NCBI RefSeq assembly: GCF_002019595.1
Contig: NZ_KV917369.1
Span: 1,884,417-1,948,416, forward strand
Reading direction: 5' to 3'
DNA: 64,000 bases
From: Priestia abyssalis
GTDB taxonomy: Bacteria; Bacillota; Bacilli; Bacillales; Bacillaceae_H
The notes below the pieces were generated by a model, which saw nothing but the letters and a program-made list of their open reading frames with translations, made no database searches and had not been told where the DNA came from. This document shows positions 18,119 through 26,230 of this stretch, piece after piece (within the stretch, counting starts at the first letter, position 1; every line of letters begins with the position of its first letter). Made by a program: the position numbers and the translations under genes.

Positions 18119-18326
18119 CTATATAGATCGATTTAGAAAATTCAACATGACCAAAGAACGGCCATGCCAAATTTTCTAGACCTAAGCGACTGACACCCCC
18201 CTTGCGGGGTTGGCGCCATCCGTATAGGTGAACCCTTGAGGGCGAATTCAAGTTGTCTGGATCGCCGATTGTGATGCCTCTCGATTGAATGAAGAGGTGT
18301 CGAGTTATTAAGTGGAATATATATAA
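18119..18326 (+). repeat. Composite intergenic repeat, modules A-B-C
   Basis: Module A (18119-18187) is the palindromic CATGACCAAAGAACGGCCATG unit. It is followed by a GC-rich hairpin (CCCCCCTTGCGGGG, about 18196-18209), module B (18231-18262, CAAGTTGTCTGGAT) and module C (18291-18326, GTCGAGTTATTAAGTGGAA). The same order recurs at 47542-47698 and, on the minus strand, at 49119-49307. It fills nearly all of the 231-bp gap between two amidohydrolase genes. Confidence 0.8.
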
Positions 18327-18346
18327 ATTGCGAAGGAGGAAGTAGA

Positions 18347-19567
18347 ATGTCAACACCATACTGGTTAAAAAATGTTCGGTTAGAAACAGGATACTTGCAA
18401 GATGAAAAAGGCGTTTACACAACAAAGACAGAGGTATTCCATTTGAAAATTCAAGACGGAAAAATTGTAGAAAAGCAGAGTCACAGCTTTGAGATTCCCC
18501 ACGGTGAAAAAGCGGTTGACGGCAAAATGTTTTTAGCGATTCCAACGTTTAAAGAAATGCATAATCATCTAGATAAAACCTATCTTTCTCTTGATTGGAA
18601 GGCTTGTAAACCAGCGGAAAATTTAGGAGAACGCTTACGTTACGAGGCGATGGAGCTTGAAGAATTGGCTCCTACAACAAAGCAGCGGGCAAGCAAAATG
18701 ATTGAGTTAATCCTTTCAAAAGGCTCTACCCATATACGCACACATGTCAATATTGATCCATATATCGGCTTGAAAAACTTAGAAGGCGTAAAAGCGGCGC
18801 TTGAAGAGTATTCCGATAAGCTGACCTATGAAATTGTTGCCTTCCCGCAGCACGGTCTTTTAAGAGAACATGTGATTCCGCTAATGAAAGAAGCGATGAG
18901 ATCCGGGGCTAATCTTGTTGGCGGGTTGGACCCTGCTGGAATTGACCGTAATATTGAGAAATCACTTTATGAGATGATGAATCTTGCTGTAGAATTTAAT
19001 GCTGATGTTGATATCCATTTACATGATGACGGGCATGTCGGTTATTACACGGTTGATAAGTTAGCAGAAATGGTGGAAGAGGCGAAGTGGCACAACCGCG
19101 CTGCCGTTAGCCACGCATTCAGCTTAGGTGAAGTGCCCGAACCTCAAGCAGAAGATATCGCCGATAAGTTAAGCGAACTCGGAATGTCAATTATGTCTAC
19201 CATTCCGCTCACAAAATCACTTCCGCCGATCGAACTTTTAGACCGTAAAGGAGTAAATGTTTATTTAGGCTGCGACGGTTTCTACGATTCATGGGGACCT
19301 TTCGGCACGGGAGATTTATTAGAAAAGGTAACGAAATATGGTGAACTTTATCGAAAAAGTGATGAGCGTTCATTAGCCAAATCACTTAAATGGGCGACAG
19401 GAGGGCCGACACCATTAAACCATGAGGGAGAAGTCACGTGGCCGCTTGAAGGTGATGATGCAAACTTAGTTCTCGTCAATGCATCCTGCTCAGCGGAAGC
19501 AGTAGCCAGAACACCAAAACGTGAAGCTGTTATATTTAAAGGAAAAGTGATTGCAGGGCAATTATAG
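18347..19567 (+). CDS. AtzC-like metal-dependent amidohydrolase, paralogue 3
   Basis: 406 residues after AAGGAGGAA. Residues: HNH (His72, His74), IHLHDD (His224, His226), SHAF (His256), GCDG (Asp310). The first metal motif is HNHLDK rather than the HVHLDK/HIHIDK of the sisters, and the last is GCDG instead of GNDN/GHDS, so active-site surroundings differ between the three copies. GGLDPAGIDRNIEKSL replaces the GGVDPAT of the closer AtzC match. It is separated from paralogue 2 by the composite repeat, so it may be expressed separately, and ends in a terminator. Confidence 0.87.
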   Translation: MSTPYWLKNVRLETGYLQDEKGVYTTKTEVFHLKIQDGKIVEKQSHSFEIPHGEKAVDGKMFLAIPTFKEMHNHLDKTYLSLDWKACKPAENLGERLRYEAMELEELAPTTKQRASKMIELILSKGSTHIRTHVNIDPYIGLKNLEGVKAALEEYSDKLTYEIVAFPQHGLLREHVIPLMKEAMRSGANLVGGLDPAGIDRNIEKSLYEMMNLAVEFNADVDIHLHDDGHVGYYTVDKLAEMVEEAKWHNRAAVSHAFSLGEVPEPQAEDIADKLSELGMSIMSTIPLTKSLPPIELLDRKGVNVYLGCDGFYDSWGPFGTGDLLEKVTKYGELYRKSDERSLAKSLKWATGGPTPLNHEGEVTWPLEGDDANLVLVNASCSAEAVARTPKREAVIFKGKVIAGQL

Positions 19568-19576
19568 TAGGATTTT

Positions 19577-19608
19577 GGAAGCTCGAACGTTGAGCTTCCT
19601 ATTTTTTG
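19577..19608 (+). terminator. Rho-independent terminator of the amidohydrolase genes
   Basis: GGAAGCTC and GAGCTTCC pair across a 7-nt loop (19577-19599) and are followed by TATTTTTTG. Confidence 0.88.
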
Positions 19609-19693
19609 TTTCATCTTTTACAACATGAATCTTGACACATTTCTTTATAAGTGGTTATAATAGCACTTGTTAATTTCATAGCATTCGGATGAA

Positions 19694-19910
19694 CCATACA
19701 GGAGAAGATCAATCGATCTACCGATGGGGCAAAAAGCTGGTCGGACAGCTTTGAAACTCTCAGGTCTTGGGTAACGAGTAGAACTGTATGGGGACGAATC
19801 TCTGGAGAGACTCCCTCCATTGCCAAACGGCACGGAGGAAACAGAGCACCGAAGGAGCAAATCCGTCAGTAACGGCGGATAATCTCTCAGGTAAAAGGAC
19901 AGAGACAAGC
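19694..19910 (+). ncRNA. Tandem glycine riboswitch (gcvT-type)
   Basis: Two consecutive glycine aptamers. The first (about 19694-19791) is closed by CCATACAG/CTGTATGG and contains CCGATGGGGCAAA and AAACTCTCAGGTC. The second (about 19797-19910) contains CTCTGGAGAGAC, CACCGAAGGAGCAA, ATCTCTCAGGTAAAAGGACA and AGAGAC. These are the conserved cores of the gcvT RNA. In known cases, glycine binding promotes read-through of a downstream terminator. Here the RNA precedes an AGCS symporter rather than the glycine cleavage operon. Confidence 0.95.
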
Positions 19911-19967
19911 GACAGAAAATGCCGATTCCGGATCGGTTTATTTTTCTATGCCTTGTATCTCCAGAGA

Positions 19968-20000
19968 CCATTTCATTTGAATGAAATGGTTTTTTATTTT
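19968..20000 (+). terminator. Expression-platform terminator of the glycine riboswitch
   Basis: CCATTTCAT pairs with ATGAAATGG (19968-19989), followed by a long T-rich run, just ahead of the symporter start. It fits transcriptional control by the riboswitch. Confidence 0.85.
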
Positions 20001-20019
20001 TTTGTAAGGGAGAATGGAG

Positions 20020-21387
20020 ATGGAGACAGTAAGTAAAGTATTAGAAGTAATCAATCATTATGTATGGGGGCTGCCTACACTAATCCTTCTTGTAGGAACA
20101 GGAATCCTCCTTACGGCTCGCCTTAGAGGCTTGCAATTTGCTAAACTATCATATGCCCTTAAGCTGGCATTTGGGAAATCAGAAGAGAGTTCCGCAGATG
20201 GGGATATCAGCCACTTTCAGTCATTGATGACCGCCCTGGCGGCCACGATTGGAATGGGGAACATAGCTGGGGTTGCCACGGCAGTGACCATCGGGGGACC
20301 CGGCGCATTATTTTGGATGTGGATCGTCGCGTTTTTTGGAATGGCAACCAAATATTCAGAGGCCATTCTTGCGGTAAAATACCGAGTTGTTGGTGCCAAT
20401 GGAGAATACTCCGGCGGACCGATGTATTATTTGGAAAATGGTTTAAAGAAAAAGTGGCTCGCTGTCATGTTTGCCGTATTTGGTATAGCGGCTTCTTTTG
20501 GAATTGGAAATATGGTACAGTCTAATTCGGTCGCTGAGGCCATGCGAATCAACTTTTCCGTATCTCCAATCGTCAGCGGTGTGTTGATGGCTGTATTTAG
20601 TGCGGCTGTCATTTTAGGAGGAGTTAAAAAAATCGGGAAAGTCACCGGCTTTTTTGTTCCGGTGAAAGCCGTCTTTTATATCATAGCTGGACTCATTATT
20701 ATCTTTTATCATATTGATCAAGTTCCAGCGGCATTTTCGCTTATTTTTTCAGGAGCATTCAGCGGTACGGCGGCAGCCGGAGGCTTTGTTGGCTCGACGG
20801 TGGCAACTGCGATTCAAATTGGTATAGCGCGAGGTGTGTTCAGCAATGAAGCTGGATTGGGAAGTGCGCCGATTGCAGCCGCAGCGGCAAAAACCGATTC
20901 TCCGGCGAAGCAAGCACTCGTATCGATGACAGGAACATTCATTGATACAATTGTCGTATGTACCATTACCGGCCTTGTGCTAATCACAACAGGAGCGTGG
21001 CAGTCTGGCAAAACGGGTGTCGAAGCGACAACAATCGCTTTTCAATCTGTTTTTGGCAGCACAGGCAGCATCATTCTCGCGATTGCGATTATTTTCTTTG
21101 CCTACTCAACGATTCTTGGCTGGTCCTATTATGGAGAAAAATGTGTGGAGTACCTATTCGGCCAGAATGCGGTGCGATACTACCGCTGTATTTTTGTTGG
21201 AATGGTTGCGGTCGGTGCCAATTTAAAACTTGGATTGGTTTGGACGTTTTCCGACATCGCAAACGGTCTGATGGCCATTCCGAACTTAATCGGCCTGATT
21301 GGATTAAGCGGTGTGGTTGTCGCAGAAACAAACCGCTTCCTGCAAGCAAAAAAATCAACGGATTCTAACGAAAAAATCGCGAGTTAG
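20020..21387 (+). CDS. Alanine/glycine:cation symporter (AGCS family)
   Basis: 455 residues with the ATG at 20020, seven bases after AGGGAG; the in-frame ATG at 20014 is too close to it. It is polytopic (about 10-11 segments) with the AGCS signatures GMGNIAGVATAV, GGPGALFWMW and SNEAGLGSAPIAAAAAKTD. It imports alanine or glycine with Na+ or H+. The glycine riboswitch upstream makes glycine the likely physiological signal; an ON-type switch would make it an overflow or catabolic carrier, an OFF-type switch an uptake carrier. The sequence does not show which. Confidence 0.94.
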   Translation: METVSKVLEVINHYVWGLPTLILLVGTGILLTARLRGLQFAKLSYALKLAFGKSEESSADGDISHFQSLMTALAATIGMGNIAGVATAVTIGGPGALFWMWIVAFFGMATKYSEAILAVKYRVVGANGEYSGGPMYYLENGLKKKWLAVMFAVFGIAASFGIGNMVQSNSVAEAMRINFSVSPIVSGVLMAVFSAAVILGGVKKIGKVTGFFVPVKAVFYIIAGLIIIFYHIDQVPAAFSLIFSGAFSGTAAAGGFVGSTVATAIQIGIARGVFSNEAGLGSAPIAAAAAKTDSPAKQALVSMTGTFIDTIVVCTITGLVLITTGAWQSGKTGVEATTIAFQSVFGSTGSIILAIAIIFFAYSTILGWSYYGEKCVEYLFGQNAVRYYRCIFVGMVAVGANLKLGLVWTFSDIANGLMAIPNLIGLIGLSGVVVAETNRFLQAKKSTDSNEKIAS

Positions 21388-21398
21388 CTAAATAAAAA

Positions 21399-21440
21399 AG
21401 GCTGTAGAGTGCTTATGATTCGACTCTGCAGCCTGTTTTT
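21399..21440 (+). terminator. Rho-independent terminator of the AGCS gene
   Basis: AGGCTGTAGAGT pairs with ACTCTGCAGCCT across a 12-nt loop (21399-21434), followed by GTTTTTATTTT. Confidence 0.9.
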
Positions 21441-21615
21441 ATTTTATCTCTTAAAAATAAAAACAATCGTTTGCGCAATTTTTGGTATAATGAAAAAATA
21501 TAAAAAAAGGAACGATCCGCAGCCAGTATGATTGGGGATTCTATAAGATATCCTGGTTGGCTTATATGTGATCCTTTTTATTTTGATATTTACATAGAAA
21601 CGGGAGAGAGATTGA

Positions 21616-22569
21616 ATGTTGAAGACAAGCTTACTAGCTGTTCTTATACTTTTTGCTTTTTCTGCCACCTTACTTGGCATTATATCTAAACCATTTGCAG
21701 GCAAACAACCAAGGGTAGTCGTTGTATTAAAAGAACTAAATACACAGTATTGGGAAATTGTTAAGGCAGGAGCAGAAGAGGGATTCCGAGACTTTGGGAT
21801 AGACGGGGAAGTAGTTGGCACCTCTTCCGAATCAGAAGAAGACGCCCAGGTCCATATATTAAAAAACATTCTTAAGGAACCCCCTGATGTATTGGTTGTC
21901 TCTCCAGTTGAATCGCCGGCTGTCATGTCCATATTAGAAGAGTTCGCCAAAAATAAGATTTCCGTATTGTTGATAGATACAGATATTCCGTTGGAAAGTA
22001 AAACGTCTTATATTGGTACAGATAATTTTGATTTAGGCAAAAAAGCAGGGGCGCTATTGGCTTCGCAGCTGCAGCCGGGAGATGAAGTGGCCCTTATTAC
22101 CGGGGATGTAAGCAGCCCCATTTCAGGTGAACGGATAAAAGGGGCTAAATTTAGTTTGGAAGCCGCAGGAATCAAAATTGCGGCAGAAAAAGCATCATTG
22201 CCGAATAAACCCTCGCCTGTTAGAAAAGCGATGACATCCATTTTGCAGCATCATCCTCATATTAAAGGGGTATTTGCCACTACTGATATTATGGCTTTAA
22301 GTGCACTAGAAGCTATTGAGAGGCAGGGACATAAAATGCCGGTCATAGGAGCAGATGGGATTATCAAAATGGTGGAGTCCATTGAACAGGGAACGTTGAA
22401 GGATACTGTAGCACAGAATCCTTACGATATGGGATATGTAAGTGTTGAAGCTGCATCGAAGGTGATGAAGGGAAAGGAAGTTGAAAAAAACATCGATACG
22501 GGAGTAGACATTATCACTAAAGATAATGCGAAGTTAAAGCTTGCTTTTTTAGAAAAGTTGTTGTGGTAA
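21616..22569 (+). CDS. RbsB-like periplasmic-binding (sugar) protein, membrane-anchored, orphan
   Basis: 317 residues. An N-terminal hydrophobic segment (about residues 5-24) without a lipobox suggests an uncleaved signal anchor. The rest is a type-1 periplasmic-binding fold of the ribose/galactose group: VVVVLKELNTQYWEIVKAGA, DVLVVSPVESP, LLIDTDIP, YIGTDNFDLGKKAG, GVFATTDIMALSALEAI and IGADG. No ABC ATPase, permease or kinase is adjacent, so its partner must be elsewhere, or it is a receptor for a sensor. It is monocistronic; the 173-bp gap after it holds no clear feature. Confidence 0.85.
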   Translation: MLKTSLLAVLILFAFSATLLGIISKPFAGKQPRVVVVLKELNTQYWEIVKAGAEEGFRDFGIDGEVVGTSSESEEDAQVHILKNILKEPPDVLVVSPVESPAVMSILEEFAKNKISVLLIDTDIPLESKTSYIGTDNFDLGKKAGALLASQLQPGDEVALITGDVSSPISGERIKGAKFSLEAAGIKIAAEKASLPNKPSPVRKAMTSILQHHPHIKGVFATTDIMALSALEAIERQGHKMPVIGADGIIKMVESIEQGTLKDTVAQNPYDMGYVSVEAASKVMKGKEVEKNIDTGVDIITKDNAKLKLAFLEKLLW

Positions 22570-22743
22570 AGATAAAAACGTAACCGGTCACCTTTGATTC
22601 TGGTCAAACAAACTAGAATGCTCCATGAAAGCTCAAAAATATTTTGTTTTTGACGCATGAATCTGTTTCTCTTAGGGAAGATATGTTAGTAGATTGACCA
22701 TTTGAACATTTTGTTTTCAGACATATGAGAGGAGAAAGATGAC

Positions 22744-23013
22744 ATGGAAAAACTTGAAGTAGGCGAAATCTTTACGATTACCGATGAGAATGAACAGGAA
22801 CAGGAAGTGGAAGTGTTAGGAACGGTCAATATTGAAGGAACAGAATATGCCGCTGTCGGTTTTGTAGAAGATCTTCAACAAGGGGGCGAAGAAGATATCG
22901 ATGTCTTCTTTTTGAAAATCGATCATGAGGGTGACCTGGCATTCATCGAGAGTGATGAAGAATTCGAAAAAGTATCCAATGCCTTTGATGAAATGATGGA
23001 TGAGGAAGAGTGA
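22744..23013 (+). CDS. DUF1292 (YrzB-like) small acidic protein
   Basis: 89 residues, very acidic, ending in DEMMDEEE. The pattern GEIFTITDENEQEQEVEVLG, then EYAAVGF and FFLKI, is that of DUF1292 proteins such as B. subtilis YrzB. Function is unknown; no membrane or signal segment. The start ATG follows GAGAGGAGAAAG. YrzB is normally encoded with yrrK/yrzL near alaS, so finding one alone suggests a paralogue. Confidence 0.85.
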   Translation: MEKLEVGEIFTITDENEQEQEVEVLGTVNIEGTEYAAVGFVEDLQQGGEEDIDVFFLKIDHEGDLAFIESDEEFEKVSNAFDEMMDEEE

Positions 23014-23104
23014 TTATAGTAGGTGATCGATAGGCATACCTTATTAGGTGTTGTTTATGTGCAGATACGGGGCAGTCGCACGCTGAGTTAAAGTATTTAA
23101 CATG

Positions 23105-23146
23105 ACGGGGACTGGCCCGTTTTTTCTTTATCCCGCATCGTGCGGG
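23105..23146 (+). terminator. Terminator after the DUF1292 gene plus adjacent hairpin
   Basis: ACGGG/CCCGT (23105-23120) runs into TTTTTT; a second perfect hairpin, CCCGCA-TCG-TGCGGG, follows at 23132-23146. They lie between convergent genes, so the second may serve the small minus-strand gene. Confidence 0.7.
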
Positions 23147-23179
23147 CCTGAATTATTTGGTTTTTAACGTGCGCTGTTG

Positions 23180-23305
23180 CTACTTTTTTAAATCTTTTTT
23201 CGTGATTTCACTTCGAATACCTGTTTCTTTAGAAAACTCTGCATCATTTTTTAAGTTGTTTGGATATTTGTTTTTGCGTTCACGGTTATCATTTTTATTT
23301 GTCAT
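23180..23305 (-). CDS. Small basic hydrophilic protein, 41 aa
   Basis: The ATG ending at 23305 has AAAGGAG about 11 bases upstream; a longer upstream frame lacks a site and is hydrophobic nonsense. The product is rich in Lys, Asn and Glu (KYPNNLKNDAEFSKE) with no hydrophobic stretch. Its composition and the NDAEFSKE string recall small spore-associated proteins of Bacillus such as YfhD or minor small acid-soluble proteins, but I cannot assign it to one of them. Confidence 0.65.
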   Translation of the reverse strand: MTNKNDNRERKNKYPNNLKNDAEFSKETGIRSEITKKDLKK

Positions 23306-23486
23306 GGAAAGTTCTCCTTTCAGTAAGATACACAATATTTTGTACAAGTAGGAGAGATTTATAACCCGATCTTCATGATAAAATACAAAACCCTTGAGCA
23401 AATTATGAATAAAGAAGGCTAAAAACAAAAAAAGCTGTGTCAATTGAAGATATGGTCTGCTGCAGTGGTTGCTATTAATTGAGCTA

Positions 23487-23863
23487 CCCACCACTTAATT
23501 TTCTAACGAAAATTTGAAGTGGGGGATTCCTGCGAACACCAGTGTATCCACCAGTTATGGAGCAGGCTCTACCCGTAGTCCCTACGGTGAACACTTTTTA
23601 GCATCTTGTACGTTGAACTCACCGCACGTTCTACTCTGCTTGGTTTTCGTTACTTCGATACGTGCGGGGCGACTGAACGTTGAAGATTTTACGTGACAGA
23701 CGTTTTACCTGTCACAACCTTATATCTTCAGTTTTCAAAGAACAACCTGTACAGGAAGATTATACCATGAGAACAAGTGTTTCGCTACGCAAAAAGGCGA
23801 TTCATCTCCCCCTTATTTTTGGGCTGCGCCCTGCACAAAATGGAAGTAGGAGTCTTCTCGCCT
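23487..23863. mobile_element. IS200/IS605-type remnant or non-autonomous derivative (no transposase)
   Basis: The left part is a foldback (23487-23525: CCACTTAATTTTC / GAAAATTTGAAGTGG) followed by structured GC-richer DNA (GTAGTCCCTAC, GCACGTTC...GTGCGGG, ACAGACG...CCTGTC). The right part is a hairpin (23795-23863) with AGGCGATTCATCTCC and GGAGTCTTCTCGCCT arms, the form I remember at the 3' ends of IS1341/tnpB-type elements. No TnpA or TnpB frame is present. The internal DNA is higher in GC than its surroundings. It could be a deleted tnpB element, a non-autonomous derivative or a solo omega-RNA-like locus. The assignment rests on memory of element ends. Confidence 0.5.
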
Positions 23864-23893
23864 AAAATGATAAAGCCAATATTTGAAAATAGA

Positions 23894-23923
23894 TTGACAC
23901 CTTCAAATGAATCGTGATATAAC
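23894..23923 (+). promoter_or_regulatory. Promoter of the HMGL-like aldolase gene
   Basis: TTGACA (23894-23899), 18-bp spacer, TATAAC (23918-23923). This is a good sigma-A promoter about 100 bp ahead of the gene at 24027. Confidence 0.6.
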
Positions 23924-24026
23924 CATAATAATACATTTTAATACATAAAAGCATAAAAGTGAAAAAGCATCAAAGACGAAAAATAAAATTGCTAAAAAGC
24001 AGTATAAACGGGAGGACGTTACTATC

Positions 24027-24986
24027 ATGGCACATCACAGCAAAATTTTAGACTGTACCATTCGTGATGGAGGTTTGGTCAACAATTGGGATTTCAGCGT
24101 GGAATTTGTTCAAGACTTATATAATGGCTTAAGCGAAGCCGGTGTTGAATATATGGAAATTGGCTACAAAAATTCTCCTAAGCTTCTAAAAGCGACTGAA
24201 CCCAATCCATGGAGATTTCTTGATGATAACTTCCTGAAAGAAATTATCCCCGAGAAAAAGTTCACGAAGCTTTCTGCCTTAGTAGATATTGGGCGTGTAG
24301 ATCCAAATGACATTTTGCCGCGTGAGCAAAGTGTGTTAGATATGATTCGGGTGGCGTGCTACATCCGCGAAGTGGATAAAGGCTTGGAGCTTGTCCAAAT
24401 GTTCCATGATTTAGGATATGAGACTTCACTTAATATTATGGCGTTGTCCAGTGTACCTGAAAGCCAGCTTATTGAGGCATTTGAAATGGTGAAGAAAAGT
24501 CCTGTAGATGTTGTCTATATCGTTGACTCCTTTGGAAGCCTGGATCCTGTGGACATTGAGCATCAAGTGAAAAGGTTCCAAGCGATGATTCCAAACAAAC
24601 AGCTTGGAATCCATACGCATAACAATATGCAGCTGGCTTTCGCCAATACATTAACAGCGATGCGAAATGGGGTTACGTTCCTAGACTCATCTGTTTATGG
24701 CATGGGTCGTGCAGCCGGTAACTGTCACACAGAGCTTCTCGTCAGCTACATCCAAAAGGCAAGCTATGAGATTAAGCCAGTTCTTGGTGTCATTGAAAAG
24801 CACATGCTGGAAATGCGTCAAAAGTGGGAGTGGGGCTATATCATTCCTTACATGATTTCAGGTACATTGAACGAACATCCGCGTGTCGCCATGGCTTACC
24901 GTGACAGCGACGATCGCGATAAATTCGTAGATTTTTATGACAAAGTAACATCACCTGAAGCTAATTTGGCTCCAGCAACGAAATAG
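24027..24986 (+). CDS. HMGL-like (DRE-TIM) aldolase-domain protein
   Basis: 319 residues. The N-terminal ILDCTIRDGG carries the Arg-Asp of the DRE-TIM metallolyase family, and GIHTHNNMQLAFANT carries the two metal-ligand histidines; MGRAAGNCHTELL is the usual loop before the last strands. Members of this superfamily include 4-hydroxy-2-oxovalerate aldolase, HMG-CoA lyase and isopropylmalate synthase. This protein is shorter than the synthases and lacks their regulatory domain, so a lyase or aldolase reaction is more likely. The substrate is unknown. It is monocistronic with its own promoter and terminator; its place next to the bio genes may be coincidental. Confidence 0.83.
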   Translation: MAHHSKILDCTIRDGGLVNNWDFSVEFVQDLYNGLSEAGVEYMEIGYKNSPKLLKATEPNPWRFLDDNFLKEIIPEKKFTKLSALVDIGRVDPNDILPREQSVLDMIRVACYIREVDKGLELVQMFHDLGYETSLNIMALSSVPESQLIEAFEMVKKSPVDVVYIVDSFGSLDPVDIEHQVKRFQAMIPNKQLGIHTHNNMQLAFANTLTAMRNGVTFLDSSVYGMGRAAGNCHTELLVSYIQKASYEIKPVLGVIEKHMLEMRQKWEWGYIIPYMISGTLNEHPRVAMAYRDSDDRDKFVDFYDKVTSPEANLAPATK

Positions 24987-24997
24987 ATCGAATGACG

Positions 24998-25028
24998 AAA
25001 GGTACCTCTATGGATAGGGGTACTTTTT
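24998..25028 (+). terminator. Rho-independent terminator of the aldolase gene
   Basis: GTACCTCTAT pairs with ATAGGGGTAC (one G-T pair) and is followed by TTTTTTG TTTTTT. Confidence 0.88.
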
Positions 25029-25142
25029 TGTTTTTTCTAGGCATTGTTTTGCTTTTCCGACATTCCCTATTTTTAAATAGCAGCGGGCAAGCAAAGTGAA
25101 GTTTGCATGTAAGGTCAGTAAGGTTTTGCAGGAAATAAAATA

Positions 25143-25213
25143 TTGACAAAGCAAATAAGAAAATTTAATATTTTAAATGTTAACTGATATTTTATTATGG
25201 TTAACATTTAAAA
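25143..25213 (+). promoter_or_regulatory. bio promoter overlapped by a BirA operator
   Basis: TTGACA (25143-25148), 17-bp spacer, TAATAT (25166-25171). Directly over the -10 and start site is a perfect dyad, TTTTAAATGTTAAC (25171-25184), 15-bp spacer, GTTAACATTTAAAA (25200-25213). The arms and 15-bp spacing match the BirA operators known upstream of Bacillus biotin genes, where biotinoyl-AMP-bound BirA blocks transcription when biotin is plentiful. The following leader to bioW is long (about 230 nt) and includes repeat module D. Confidence 0.85.
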
Positions 25214-25349
25214 AGGAAACAGTTTAATCTTTAGTTTAAATGATTCATTTAAATGCTTATGAGTATATACATTTCACTTACTTTCTTTGTACAAAATTCC
25301 AACCCAGTAGAAAACGATGACTAGGATGGCAGAGGTGAAAAATATTTAC

Positions 25350-25400
25350 AAAGGAAACTTCCATCAGTGGGGGTCTTACTGTCCGTTAATGCGGGATAAA
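25350..25400 (+). repeat. Dispersed repeat, module D, in the bioW leader
   Basis: GGAAACTTCCATCAGTGGGG followed by TCTTACTGTCCGTTAATGCG is repeated with about 4 differences on the opposite strand at 49119-49169. No coding function is apparent. Confidence 0.75.
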
Positions 25401-25447
25401 TATCACTACTGCTTTTCCGCTGACAAGAATATTGGAAAAATGGAAGG

Positions 25448-26230
25448 ATGATAGAAATCTTGTGTGAGGAAAAGTTTTATAGTGTCAGAATGAGAGCAGC
25501 ACAGAATGGGCCTCACGAAAAAGGTGGAAAGCATATATCTGGCGGGGAACAACTTTCAACATATGACAATTTGAAAAATGCTGTAAATGTCCTGCTGGAA
25601 AAAGCGTTAGCTCATTCAAGAGGTAACCCGGATTTTATGCAAATTCAGTTTGAAATGATTGATAAACCAATAAAAAAATTGAGGCCATTACCGATTGGGA
25701 CAAATGAAGTGGAATCTGTAGAAGAAGGGCAAGCAGTTGCTCGGAATCTTTTAGAGAAAGCAGGAGTCCCAATGGAAATCATTGAAAAGGCATACGAAAA
25801 AATAGCGGAATATTCAGAATTGAGAGGGGCGATTTTGTTTGATATTCGTTCCGGTTTACGAATCGATGGCCAAAATGAAAAAGGTATTCGAGTTTCGAGG
25901 ATGGACTGGTTGACCACGAATTTTGAAAAATGGGCTGACCATTACGAAATGCCCCGAAGCCAAAGAGTGAAGGAGGCGCTTGTACTTGCAACAAAGGTGA
26001 GTGCGCATCCCGCTACTGTCGCAGAGTTATGCTGGTCGGATGATCCTGAATATGTAACAGGTTATGTTGCCAGTAAAAAGCAGGGCTATCAGCGAATTAC
26101 GAAGCTAAAAGAATATGGGGATGAGCTCGGCTGCCGAATCTTCTTTGTGGATGGTTTAAGCGATCTTCATTCATACATAGATTACCTGGAAAAACAGCCA
26201 ATATTCGTTCAATGGGGTGATAATTGTTGA
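25448..26230 (+). CDS. bioW: 6-carboxyhexanoate-CoA ligase (pimeloyl-CoA synthetase)
   Basis: 260 residues, the usual BioW length. It activates pimelate to pimeloyl-CoA with ATP and CoA, the first committed step of biotin synthesis in Bacillus. The N-terminal FYSVRMRAAQNG and GGKHISGGE strings, and DWLTTNFEKWADHY in the middle, are characteristic. The annotated ATG at 25448 directly follows GGAAGG, an unusually tight spacing; the in-frame TTG at 25460 has better spacing, so the true start may be four codons later. It overlaps bioF by one base. Confidence 0.95.
   Translation: MIEILCEEKFYSVRMRAAQNGPHEKGGKHISGGEQLSTYDNLKNAVNVLLEKALAHSRGNPDFMQIQFEMIDKPIKKLRPLPIGTNEVESVEEGQAVARNLLEKAGVPMEIIEKAYEKIAEYSELRGAILFDIRSGLRIDGQNEKGIRVSRMDWLTTNFEKWADHYEMPRSQRVKEALVLATKVSAHPATVAELCWSDDPEYVTGYVASKKQGYQRITKLKEYGDELGCRIFFVDGLSDLHSYIDYLEKQPIFVQWGDNC

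Noticed and set aside
18060..18545. 161-codon minus-strand ORF
   Set aside because: It is the antisense of two amidohydrolase genes plus the intergenic repeat. It shares LITRHLFIQSRG text with a minus-strand ORF at 47616-47924 only because both cross repeat module C; this helped define the repeat but is not a gene.
23514..23696. 60-codon ORF inside the IS-like region
   Set aside because: No start signal and no resemblance to TnpA or TnpB; the region folds as structured non-coding DNA.
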